Assembly (NCBI RefSeq): GCF_013466605.1
Contig: NZ_CP059162.1
Coordinates: forward strand, 6,448,001 to 6,512,000
DNA from: Pseudomonas chlororaphis subsp. aurantiaca
Lineage (GTDB): Bacteria > Pseudomonadota > Gammaproteobacteria > Pseudomonadales > Pseudomonadaceae
Length of the DNA stretch: 64,000 nucleotides
Direction: 5' to 3'
Of the stretch, positions 55,660-63,750 are shown piece after piece; position 1 is the first letter of the stretch, and every line of letters starts with the position of its first letter. Position numbers and translations under genes: made by a program. Below the pieces are notes generated by a model, which worked only from the letters and a program-made list of their open reading frames with translations, was not told the origin of the DNA and did no database searches.

Positions 55660-56172
55660 TTAGGTTCTTTCGAAAACTTCGAAACAGTACGCAGGTTTGT
55701 CACCTTCAGCGGGATTCGGCGTAAAGGAGGTTCGCTCCCAATCGTATGGGCCAAACTCCGGGAACCACGCATCGCCTTCAGGGCGTAAAGCGACTCTAGT
55801 TAAATACAAGCGATCAGCATGCGGTAACGCCAGCTCATACAACTGCGCGCCCCCAATCAGCATTAGCTCCTCCACGCCTTGCTTCAAAGCCCACTCCTCT
55901 GCACGAGTCACAGCTGCCTCAAGCGACGGATAAACCTCCGCGCCTTCCAACTGCAAACCATCCTGACGGCTGACGACAATGTTCAAACGCCCAGGTAGCG
56001 GACGACCGAGGGAGTCCCAAGTTTTACGCCCCATAATGATCGGTTTGCCGAGGGTCGTAGCCTTGAAATATTTGAAGTCGCCCGGCAAGTGCCAAGGCAT
56101 GCTGTTGTTCACGCCAATCACTCGGTTTTCACCAAGAGCTGCGATCAGACATAAAGGAAGTGTTTTGTTCAT
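55660..56172 (-). CDS. folA: Dihydrofolate reductase
   Basis: A 170-residue type I DHFR that reduces dihydrofolate with NADPH. Visible are LIAALGENRVIGVNNSMPWHLPGDFKYFK with the Met20-type loop, GRKTWDSLGRPLPGR, and IGGAQLYELALP. The catalytic Asp is D28-like (LPGDFKYFKATT). Base use is markedly lower in GC than its neighbours (about 53% in 55801-55860 against about 72% in 56461-56520), and codons are more AT-ended. That may reflect lower expression or horizontal origin. Confidence 0.94.
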   Translation of the reverse strand: MNKTLPLCLIAALGENRVIGVNNSMPWHLPGDFKYFKATTLGKPIIMGRKTWDSLGRPLPGRLNIVVSRQDGLQLEGAEVYPSLEAAVTRAEEWALKQGVEELMLIGGAQLYELALPHADRLYLTRVALRPEGDAWFPEFGPYDWERTSFTPNPAEGDKPAYCFEVFERT

Positions 56173-56268
56173 TCGAGTGAGGATACCAGAGGCTGACCAT
56201 CCCGCAACTTACCCCGACCAGCGCCACAGCAGTTATGCTCTGCGCTCCATTGAGCAACGGAATAACGC

Positions 56269-57648
56269 GTGACAGCACTGACCCCACTGGAAAGACTCTG
56301 GCTCACCGAAGCCGTACGCCTGCGTGAAGAACACGCCGGCGCCCTGGAGGACCAGGAAGCCAATCGCCTGGCGCGCACCGCTGGCGGCGACCTGGCGAGC
56401 CGCCTCCAATACCGCGCGCTATGGCTGGCCGAACGCGACGGCCTGGCCGCCGCCCTGCGCCACTGGGTCCAGGGCGCGCGCCTGGCACTGATGCTGCTGG
56501 CGCTGCTGGCCATCGTCAGCGGCGCCGGCCTGGCCTTCGCCGCCCTGGGCAACGGGCAGGCGCCGGTCAATGTGTTCTGGGCCCTGGGTAGCCTGCTCGG
56601 CCTCAACCTGCTCCTGCTGCTGAGCTGGGCCCTGGGCCTGCTGTTCGCCGGCGAACACGGTGCCAGTCTCGGCCGCCTGTGGCTGTGGCTCAGCGCCAAG
56701 CTCGCCCGCGACGCCAAGGCCGCGCAGTTGGCGCCCGCCCTGCTGCTGTTGCTGCAACGGCGCAAACTCAATCGCTGGGCCATCGGCACCCTGGTCAACG
56801 GCCTGTGGCTGCTGGCCCTGCTCAGCGCCATGGCAATCCTGCTGATGCTGCTGATCACCAAGCGCTACGGGTTCTACTGGGAAAGCACCCTGCTCGGCGC
56901 GGATGCCTTCGTGGCGATGACCAACGCCCTCGCGGCCATACCCCGTGCCATAGGTTTCGGGGTACCGACCGTAGAGATGATTCACGCCAGCACCCGGGAT
57001 GTTTACAACACCGAGCTGGTGCGCCAGATGTGGGCCGTCTGGCTGGTGGCCTCGCTGATCATTTACGGCGTGCTGCCGCGCCTGCTGTTGATGCTGTTCT
57101 GTCGCTGGCGCTGGAAGCGCGGGCAGGCGCGCCTGCAACTGGACCTCAATCTCCCCGGCTACAGCCAGCTGCGCGAAGCGCTGATGCCCAGCAGCGAACG
57201 CCTGGGGATCAACGATGCCGCCCCCGACTTGCTGCACCGTATCGAAGGCGGCGTCAGCGCGCAGGACAGCGATGGTGCCCTGCTGGTGGCCATCGAACTG
57301 GACGACCAGCGCCCCTGGCCACCGCAATTGCCGGCCACGGTGAAAGACGCCGGCATCCTCGACAGCCGCGAATCCCGGCACAAGCTGCTGGAACAGATGA
57401 GCCGCTTTCCGCCGGCGCGCCTGGCCATCGCCTGCGATCCACGACGCTCGCCGGACCGTGGCAGCCTGGCGCTGATCGCCGAGCTGGCCCGCAGCGCCAC
57501 TGCCACCCGGGTCTGGCTGTTGCAGGCGCCGCCGGGCCAGGCGCTGGATGCCGAACGCCTGGGTGACTGGCACGTGGCCCTGCAACAACTGGAGTTGCCG
57601 TTCGCCGATTGCGTGCCGCTGAACTGGCTGGAGACCGGGCATGACTGA
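56269..57648 (+). CDS. DUF2868 membrane protein
   Basis: A 459-residue protein in the DUF2868 family. N-terminal cytosolic part (about 1-60), then hydrophobic helices LALMLLALLAIVSGAGLAF, VFWALGSLLGLNLLLLLSWAL, LVNGLWLLALLSAMAILLMLL and WLVASLIIYGVLPRLLLMLF, and a cytosolic C-terminal half of about 180 residues. It overlaps the next gene by 8 bases, so the two are strongly coupled. Its function is unknown; a role as a membrane partner for the GTPase-like DUF3482 protein is an inference from the pairing. Confidence 0.8.
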   Translation: MTALTPLERLWLTEAVRLREEHAGALEDQEANRLARTAGGDLASRLQYRALWLAERDGLAAALRHWVQGARLALMLLALLAIVSGAGLAFAALGNGQAPVNVFWALGSLLGLNLLLLLSWALGLLFAGEHGASLGRLWLWLSAKLARDAKAAQLAPALLLLLQRRKLNRWAIGTLVNGLWLLALLSAMAILLMLLITKRYGFYWESTLLGADAFVAMTNALAAIPRAIGFGVPTVEMIHASTRDVYNTELVRQMWAVWLVASLIIYGVLPRLLLMLFCRWRWKRGQARLQLDLNLPGYSQLREALMPSSERLGINDAAPDLLHRIEGGVSAQDSDGALLVAIELDDQRPWPPQLPATVKDAGILDSRESRHKLLEQMSRFPPARLAIACDPRRSPDRGSLALIAELARSATATRVWLLQAPPGQALDAERLGDWHVALQQLELPFADCVPLNWLETGHD

Positions 57649-59029
57649 TCCTCGCAAACCGCCGTTGAAGCTGGCGGTGGTCGGCCACACCAACGTCGGC
57701 AAGACCTCCCTGCTGCGCACCCTGACCCGGGACGTCGGCTTCGGCGAGGTCTCCCATCGCCCCAGCACCACTCGCCATGTCGAGGGCGCGCGGCTGTCGG
57801 TGGACGGCGAACCGCTGCTCGACCTGTACGACACCCCCGGCCTGGAAGACGCCATCGCCCTGCTCGACTACCTGGAACGCCTGGAGCACCCCGGCGAGCG
57901 CCTGGACGGCCCGGCCCGCCTGATGCGGTTTCTCGAAGGCAGCGAAGCGCGCCAGCGTTTCGAACAGGAAGCCAAGGTGCTGCGCCAGCTGCTGGACTCC
58001 GACGCCGGGCTGTATGTGATCGACGCCCGCGAGCCGGTACTGGCCAAGTACCGCGACGAACTGGAAGTCCTCGCCAGTTGCGGCAAGCCGCTGCTGCCGG
58101 TGCTGAATTTCGTCAGCAGCGCCGACCATCGCGAGCCGGACTGGCGCGAAGCCCTGGCCCGCCTGGGCCTGCACGCACTGGTGCGGTTCGACAGCGTGGC
58201 GCCGCCGGAGGACGGCGAGCGGCGGCTGTATGAAAGCCTGGCGTTGCTGCTGGAAAGCTCGCGGCCGCAGCTGGAACGCCTGATCGCCGACCAGCAGGCG
58301 CAACGCGCGGCTCGCCAGCAAAGCGCCGCGCGGCTGATCGCCGAACTGCTGATCGATTGCGCCGCCTGCCGGCGCAGTGTGATCAGCGAGGTCGAGCAGG
58401 AACAGCAGGCCATCGGCGAGCTGCGCAAGGCCGTGCGCCAGCGCGAACAACGCTGTGTCGAGGCGTTGCTCAAGCTCTACGCCTTCCGCCCGCAGGATGC
58501 CGCCGCCAGCGATGTGCCGCTGCTCGACGGGCGTTGGGGCGATGACCTGTTCAACCCGGAAACTCTCAAGCAGCTGGGCGTGCGGGTCGGTGGTGGGATC
58601 GCCGCCGGCGCGGCGGCCGGGGCCGGCGTCGATCTGCTGGTGGGCGGCCTGACCCTGGGCGCGGCGGCCCTGGCCGGAGCGATCGCCGGTGGCGCGCTGC
58701 AAACCGCCCGCAGCTACGGCGGCCGCCTGCTGGGCAAGCTCAAGGGCCAGCGCGAGCTGACCGTGGACGACAGCGTGCTGCGCCTGTTGGCCCTGCGCCA
58801 ACGGCAACTGGTGCAGGCGCTGAATGTGCGCGGCCATGCGGCGCTGGGCAGCATCCAGCTGGCCACGCCCCAGGACCAGAGCTGGCGCGAGGGCAAGCTG
58901 CCGGAGGCGCTGAACAAGGCCCGCGCCCATCCGCAGTGGTCGTCCCTCAACCCGGCGCCGCGGCTGAGCCAGGCGGAGCGTCAGGAGCAGATCGAGGTGT
59001 TGGCGCAGAAGCTGGTGGTCGAGGATTAG
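57641..59029 (+). CDS. GTPase / DUF3482 protein
   Basis: A 462-residue TRAFAC-class GTPase. The P-loop is VVGHTNVGKTSLLRTL, G2 lies in SHRPSTTRHV and G3 is LYDTPGLED. G4 is altered: the usual NKxD reads NFVSSAD. The C-terminal DUF3482 part has coiled-coil-rich helices and a glycine-rich hydrophobic stretch at about 315-355 (GIAAGAAAGAGVDLLVGG), likely membrane-inserting. It may sense or remodel membrane with its DUF2868 partner. Function is unknown. Confidence 0.85.
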   Translation: MTDPRKPPLKLAVVGHTNVGKTSLLRTLTRDVGFGEVSHRPSTTRHVEGARLSVDGEPLLDLYDTPGLEDAIALLDYLERLEHPGERLDGPARLMRFLEGSEARQRFEQEAKVLRQLLDSDAGLYVIDAREPVLAKYRDELEVLASCGKPLLPVLNFVSSADHREPDWREALARLGLHALVRFDSVAPPEDGERRLYESLALLLESSRPQLERLIADQQAQRAARQQSAARLIAELLIDCAACRRSVISEVEQEQQAIGELRKAVRQREQRCVEALLKLYAFRPQDAAASDVPLLDGRWGDDLFNPETLKQLGVRVGGGIAAGAAAGAGVDLLVGGLTLGAAALAGAIAGGALQTARSYGGRLLGKLKGQRELTVDDSVLRLLALRQRQLVQALNVRGHAALGSIQLATPQDQSWREGKLPEALNKARAHPQWSSLNPAPRLSQAERQEQIEVLAQKLVVED

Positions 59030-59040
59030 GTCATCCATCT

Positions 59041-59141
59041 GTAGCCGCTGCCGCAGGCTGCGATAAGGCCGTCAGGCCTTCCTGCGTCAGTGAGAAACCT
59101 GCGACCGTTCCGGTCGATCGCAGCCTGCGGCAGCGGCTACA
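59041..59141. repeat. REP doublet between DUF3482 and the phosphonate operon
   Basis: GTAGCCGCTGCCGCAGGCTG at 59041 and a mirror-image unit ending GGCAGCGGCTAC at 59140 frame about 60 bases. It separates the converging ends of the DUF3482 gene and the HD oxygenase gene. The right unit ends 3 bases before the HD oxygenase stop. Confidence 0.85.
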
Positions 59142-59143
59142 GA

Positions 59144-59698
59144 TTATGCGTTCAGCAGACGCCCCGCCTTATCCTTGAGCACCTGCAAATCCATCACCGG
59201 CACCCACAGTTCCTTGGCCTGCTCATCCCAATGGCGCAGGCGCAGGCTGACCGCGCACAGCGGGTCCTGTTCGAAGGCCCGGGCTTCCTCGGCGCTCATC
59301 ACTCCGCCCTGGTATTGCAGGGTGCGCCGGCTGGCTTGGCTGAGCCGCTCGTAATAGCCCGGCTCATTGAAGGTCAGGTAACGCTTGGCCTGCACGTGGT
59401 ACTCCACCAGCCGCGCCAGGCGCTCGCTGAAACCGGCGCGGCGCAGGTAGTCGGCGCCCAGCCGCTCATGGCTGACCACGCCGAAACCGCCCATGTTCTC
59501 GGCACCCTGCACGCAGATATGCCCGATATCGTGGAAGAACGCCGCCAGCACCACTTCGTCGTCGAAGCCCTCGGCCATGGCCCGTTGCGCGGCCTGGGAC
59601 ATGTGTTCGATCTGCGACACCGGCTCGCCGATGTAGTCGCTGTCGCCAAAACGCTCGTACAGGCCGAACACCTCGGCGATCCGCTGCTCAGGCCCCAT
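59144..59698 (-). CDS. PhnZ-like HD-domain oxygenase of phosphonate catabolism
   Basis: A 184-residue HD-domain protein of the TIGR03276 (phosphonate-degradation HDIG) group. Metal ligands are visible: IEHMSQAA with the first His, FFHDIGHICV with the HD pair, and a later EYHVQAKRYL. An N-terminal YIGEPVSQIEH segment matches the Tyr and Glu that gate substrate in PhnZ, a diiron enzyme that splits (R)-1-hydroxy-2-aminoethylphosphonate into phosphate and glycine. The usual hydroxylase PhnY is not in this window. It is fused by one base to the oxidoreductase gene. Confidence 0.8.
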   Translation of the reverse strand: MGPEQRIAEVFGLYERFGDSDYIGEPVSQIEHMSQAAQRAMAEGFDDEVVLAAFFHDIGHICVQGAENMGGFGVVSHERLGADYLRRAGFSERLARLVEYHVQAKRYLTFNEPGYYERLSQASRRTLQYQGGVMSAEEARAFEQDPLCAVSLRLRHWDEQAKELWVPVMDLQVLKDKAGRLLNA

Positions 59699-60831
59699 CA
59701 GGCTTCCTCCAGCAAACGGGCGATATTGCCCTCGGCCATGGCCGGGCCGACGCTCATGCCCACACCGCTGTGCATCAGCGCCGCGCTGACCCCGGCGGCC
59801 GGGCGCAGGAAGGAGAACGGCCCCGGGCCACGGGCGCCATAGACACCCTGCCAGCGCTCGATCACCTGCACCTTGCAGCCCAGGGTGTGCTCGGCCAGTT
59901 CGAGCATCCAGTTGTCCACCTGTTCGGCATTGAACGGCGACGGGTCGCTGCCGTAATGGTGGGAGTCGCCGATGATCAACTCGCCATAGGGCGTCGGGCT
60001 GATCAGCAGGTGGATGCCGTTTTCGTGCAGGTGCGGCGCGTCCCGCAGGATCTGCGCCTGCACCGCCGCCGCTTCGGGCAGGTCGGCAAAGGCGCCGTAA
60101 TGCACGCAGCTCAGGCCGGTGAGCAGCGCGTGCTGCAGGTCCAGCTGCACCTCGGGCCGGGCGCGGAGCATTTGCAGGCGACAGACCTGCGGCGCCAGCG
60201 CGGCAATCGGCTCGGCCAGCAGGGTCTGATAGTCATGCCCGGAACAGACCAGGATCTGCGCCGCGCGAAAGCTGCCGGCGGTGCTGTGCAACTGGCCGGG
60301 CTCGATGTCGCGCACCAGGGTGGAGAAATGAAACGCCACCCCCAGGTCGCGGCGCAGGTAGTCGATCAGCATCGGCAGGGCTTCGCGGGAATACAGCTGC
60401 TGGTCGTCCAGGCCGTGCAGCACCGCGCGATGATGGTGGAAGCGGCCGCCGTACAAATCGTTCAAGGCTGCGCCGCGCAGCAGTTCGACGCGGTAGCCGT
60501 GTTCCCGCGCGCGCCCGGCGCAGAAGGCCTGCAGCAATTGCTCTTCGGCCTCGGTGCGGGCGAACAGGTAAGAGCCGTTGCGCTTGAGCGGCAAGCCGGC
60601 CAGTTCGGCCCAGTCACCCCAGATGCCGCGGCTGGCCCTGGCCAGGTCGAGCATCACCCCAGGCGGCTGGCCGGTCACCAGGGCCTGGCCGAAATTGCGC
60701 ACCGACGCGCCCAGGGGCGTGGCGCTGCGCTCGAAAACCTTGACCCGCAAACCGCGCTTGGCCGCGGCATAGGCATGGGACAGCCCGAGGATGCCGGCGC
60801 CGACGATCAGCAGGTCGTTGTGGTTGCTCAT
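59698..60831 (-). CDS. FAD-dependent oxidoreductase, TIGR03364 family
   Basis: A 377-residue D-amino-acid-oxidase-like flavoprotein. The FAD motif is LLIVGAGILGLSHAYAAAKRG, followed by FGQALVTGQP and, near the C-terminus, GVYGARGPGPFSF then LMHSGVGMSVGPAMAEG. TIGR03364 enzymes cluster with phosphonate transporters and hydrolases; related ones have been reported to oxidise aminoethylphosphonate-type substrates to phosphonoacetaldehyde. Start ATG at 60831. The upstream frame to 60918 runs through a REP unit and is artefactual. Confidence 0.85.
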   Translation of the reverse strand: MSNHNDLLIVGAGILGLSHAYAAAKRGLRVKVFERSATPLGASVRNFGQALVTGQPPGVMLDLARASRGIWGDWAELAGLPLKRNGSYLFARTEAEEQLLQAFCAGRAREHGYRVELLRGAALNDLYGGRFHHHRAVLHGLDDQQLYSREALPMLIDYLRRDLGVAFHFSTLVRDIEPGQLHSTAGSFRAAQILVCSGHDYQTLLAEPIAALAPQVCRLQMLRARPEVQLDLQHALLTGLSCVHYGAFADLPEAAAVQAQILRDAPHLHENGIHLLISPTPYGELIIGDSHHYGSDPSPFNAEQVDNWMLELAEHTLGCKVQVIERWQGVYGARGPGPFSFLRPAAGVSAALMHSGVGMSVGPAMAEGNIARLLEEA

Positions 60832-60868
60832 GTGTGTGGTCCTTGGGCGATGACCTTGGCGGGGTCGA

Positions 60869-60940
60869 ATCGCGGGCAAGTCGGATCGCCGCCCGCTCGC
60901 TCCTACAGAAGCGTCCATAGAAGCGAGGCGGCCCGCGACA
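60869..60940. repeat. REP doublet inside the phosphonate operon
   Basis: TCGCGGGCAAGTCGGATCGC then CGCCCGCTCGCTCCTACAG on the left, and GAAGCGAGGCGGCCCGCGAC on the right. The left unit is the CGGATCGCC-insert variant also found near 16410 and 26086. It lies between the binding-protein gene and the FAD oxidoreductase gene of one operon, so a hairpin there could separate transporter and enzyme expression. Confidence 0.8.
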
Positions 60941-60951
60941 GGGGCTGTCGA

Positions 60952-61977
60952 TTACTTGGCGGCGACCTTCTCGGACTTACCGTCATACCGCTTGCGCCAC
61001 TCGGCGAGGATCTGGTCACGGTTCTTCGAGGCCCAGGCGAAGTCGTTCTTGATCAGGCGCTGCTCGTAGTCGGCCGGCAGTTCGGTCTGCGGCTTGGCGA
61101 TCCCCGGCTGGGCCAGGACGGCGAAGTTTTCCTTGTACAGCTCCATGGCCGCGGGGCTGGCGGAGAAGTCGGCGAGTTTCTTCGCGGCTTCTTCATGAGG
61201 GGTGCCCTTGATCACCGCGGTGGCTTCGATTTCCCAGCCCAGGCCTTCCTTCGGCAGCACGATGTCCAGCGGCGCGCCCTGGCGCTTGAGCTGCACGGCC
61301 GGGTATTCGAAGGAGATGCCGATCGGGAATTCGCCGGCCGCCGCCAGCTTGCACGGCTTGGAGCCGGAGTGAACGTACTGGCCGATGTTCTGGTGCAGCT
61401 CGTCCATGTACTGCCAGCCCTGCTTCTCGCCGAAGGTCTGCAACCAGGCGCTGACGTCGAGGAAACCGGTGCCGGACGAAGCCGGGTTGGGCATGACGAT
61501 CTTGCCCTTGTACTCAGGCTTGGTCAGGTCCTGCCAGCTCACCGGCTTGGTCAGGCCCTGCTTTTCGGCTTCGACGGTGTTGAAGCAGATGGTCGCGGCC
61601 CAGATGTCCATGCCGACCCAGGCCGGCGGGTTGGCGGCGTCGCGGTAGTTGCCGCCGATCTTGCCCAAATCCTTCGGCGCATAGCTTTGCAGCATGCCCT
61701 GCTGATCGAGGATCGCCAGGCTGGAGGCCGCCAGGCCCCACACCGCGTCCGCCTGCGGCCGGGCTTTTTCCGCCAGCAGCTTGGCGGTGATGATCCCGGT
61801 GGAGTCGCGCACCCATTTGATTTCCACGTCCGGGTTGGCGGCTTCGAAGGCCTGCTTGTAGCTCTTGAGCTGTTCGGCCTCGAGGGCGGTATAGACGGTC
61901 AGTTCGGTCTTCGCGGCAAAGGCGTTCATGCTGAAAGCAGTGAGGACAGCAGCGGCAACAGCCAGGGGCTTGAACAT
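60952..61977 (-). CDS. 2-aminoethylphosphonate-type ABC transporter binding protein
   Basis: A 341-residue periplasmic binding protein with signal MFKPLAVAAAVLTAFSMNAFA. It resembles the TIGR03261 group of proposed 2-aminoethylphosphonate binding proteins (AepX-like): TVYTALEAEQLKSYKQAFEA at the mature N-terminus, VWGLAASSLAILDQQGML, and MPNPASSGTGFLDVSAW with the binding-site loop. Ligand is inferred from family and operon, and iron-binding FbpA-like proteins share the fold. Next upstream is the permease gene. Confidence 0.82.
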   Translation of the reverse strand: MFKPLAVAAAVLTAFSMNAFAAKTELTVYTALEAEQLKSYKQAFEAANPDVEIKWVRDSTGIITAKLLAEKARPQADAVWGLAASSLAILDQQGMLQSYAPKDLGKIGGNYRDAANPPAWVGMDIWAATICFNTVEAEKQGLTKPVSWQDLTKPEYKGKIVMPNPASSGTGFLDVSAWLQTFGEKQGWQYMDELHQNIGQYVHSGSKPCKLAAAGEFPIGISFEYPAVQLKRQGAPLDIVLPKEGLGWEIEATAVIKGTPHEEAAKKLADFSASPAAMELYKENFAVLAQPGIAKPQTELPADYEQRLIKNDFAWASKNRDQILAEWRKRYDGKSEKVAAK

Positions 61978-62024
61978 GGTGCGGTTCCTTTCTGTAGTGG
62001 GGCTGGGGTGAGGGTTGGACAGAT

Positions 62025-63749
62025 TCAGTGGCCGGGCGCGGTCTGCCGCCAGGCCTGGGAGCGGCGCAGCAAGCCGCGCGAAGCCCAGGCCAGGAGCAGC
62101 GACACGCCCGCCGAGGTAAAGAGGATCAGGGTCGACATGGCGGCCGCGCCGCCGACGTTGCCGGCGTCGTCCATGTTCAGCACCGCCACCGCCGCAAGGA
62201 TGGTGTCGGGGCTGTAGAGGAAGATCGCCGCCGAGACGGTGGTCATGGCCGAGACGAACAGGTAGCGCAGGATGTCCAGCAGCGCCGGCAGGCAGATCGG
62301 CACGGTGACCCGCAGGTAATGGCGGTACAGCGGCGCCTTGAGCGACAGCGCGGCGGCCTCGAACTCGGCGTCGAGCTGGCGCAGCGCGGTGGTGGCGGTC
62401 ATCTGTGCGGTGGTCAGGTAGTGGGCGATGGTGCACACCACCAGCAGGGTCATGCTGCCGTAGAACACATGCAGAGGGTTGCCGCTGAGGTTGAAGAAGA
62501 AGACATAACCCAGGCCCAGCACCAGCCCCGGTACCGCCATCGGCACGAAGCTGAGCATGCGCAGCGCCAGATTGAGGCCGCGCTGGGCGTGGGTCTTCTC
62601 CATCAGGTAGGCGCCGGTGAAGATCAGCACTCCGCCGATCAGCGCCGTGCACAGGGCCATGGTCAGGCTGTTGCGGTAGGCCAGCCAGCCGCCGCCGGCG
62701 GTGTCGTTGAACTGGTAATGATTGAGCGACAGCGACAGGTTATAGGGCCAGAACTTCACCAGCGACGAGAACACCGCCATGCCGAACACCAGCAGCAGCG
62801 CCGCACAGATCAGCAGGACGATCGCCAGGTAGCAGCCGTCTCTCAGGCGAGAAGGCGCCGGGTTGAAAACTTGGGCGCGGCCGCTCATGGCGTCGCCATG
62901 ACGACGACGCAGCCAGGCATCGACGCCGAAGCTGAACAGCGCCGGCAGCAACAGCACCATGCCGATCAAGGCGCCACGACCGAACTGCTGCTGGCCGACC
63001 ACGGCCTTGTAGGCCTCCAGCGCCAGCACCTGATAGTCGCCACCGACCACCACCGGCACGCCGAAATCGGTGATGGTCAGGGTGAACACCAGGCAGAACG
63101 CGGCGAACACCGCCTGCCGGGTGGCTGGCCAGGTGATGCTGCGAAAGGCCTTGGCCGGGCTGGCGCCCATGCTCGACGCGGCATCGAACAACCGCGCATC
63201 GGCCAGGGACAGGGCCGACAGCAGGATCATCAGGGCGTGGGGAAAGGTGTAGATCACTTCGCCGAGGACAATGCCCCAGAAGCCGTAGATATTGTCCGAG
63301 AGCAGCCCGCGCAGCAGGCCCTGGTTGCCGAACAGATAGACCAGGGCGATCCCCGGCAGCATCGACGGCGCCATCAGCGGCAGCAGCGACAGGCCGCGCC
63401 AGATCGCCTTGCCGGGAATCAGTGTGCGTTGCAGGGCGTAGGCGAACAGGTAGGCCAGCGGTACCACTATGGCGGCGACGCTGAGGGAGACTTTCAGGCT
63501 GTTGCCCAACAGCCAGTGGAAGTTGGCGCTGGTCACCAGCTCACGAGCGGCGACCAGGCCACCGCCCTGCCCGGCTTCGCCGCTGAAGCCGCGCCAGAAG
63601 ATCGCCAGCAACGGCAGCAGCACCGCCAGGCCCAGTAGCAAGAGCAGCACCAGCTTGCCGCCAAGCACGAAGACACGGTCGCCGACTTCCGCACGGGCCG
63701 CCTGGCGCGCTCGTTTCGCGGGCAGCGGCAGGGTCAGGTCAACGGCCAT
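62025..63749 (-). CDS. ABC transporter permease, fused double-domain (2-aminoethylphosphonate type)
   Basis: A 574-residue permease with two MetI-like halves in one chain and about twelve helices. The coupling (EAA-like) loops are GASPAKAFRSITWPATRQA in the first half and SLKAPLYRHYLRVTVPICLP in the second. This FbpB-like layout is typical of the aminoethylphosphonate and iron importer groups, and the cluster points to the former. Start ATG at 63749. It is separated from the ATPase gene stop by 1 base. Confidence 0.85.
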   Translation of the reverse strand: MAVDLTLPLPAKRARQAARAEVGDRVFVLGGKLVLLLLLGLAVLLPLLAIFWRGFSGEAGQGGGLVAARELVTSANFHWLLGNSLKVSLSVAAIVVPLAYLFAYALQRTLIPGKAIWRGLSLLPLMAPSMLPGIALVYLFGNQGLLRGLLSDNIYGFWGIVLGEVIYTFPHALMILLSALSLADARLFDAASSMGASPAKAFRSITWPATRQAVFAAFCLVFTLTITDFGVPVVVGGDYQVLALEAYKAVVGQQQFGRGALIGMVLLLPALFSFGVDAWLRRRHGDAMSGRAQVFNPAPSRLRDGCYLAIVLLICAALLLVFGMAVFSSLVKFWPYNLSLSLNHYQFNDTAGGGWLAYRNSLTMALCTALIGGVLIFTGAYLMEKTHAQRGLNLALRMLSFVPMAVPGLVLGLGYVFFFNLSGNPLHVFYGSMTLLVVCTIAHYLTTAQMTATTALRQLDAEFEAAALSLKAPLYRHYLRVTVPICLPALLDILRYLFVSAMTTVSAAIFLYSPDTILAAVAVLNMDDAGNVGGAAAMSTLILFTSAGVSLLLAWASRGLLRRSQAWRQTAPGH

Positions 63750-63750
63750 C

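Noticed and set aside
59770..62217. 815-residue plus-strand frame across the phosphonate genes
   Set aside because: Antisense to the FAD oxidoreductase and the binding protein genes, which have clear motifs and signal sequence.
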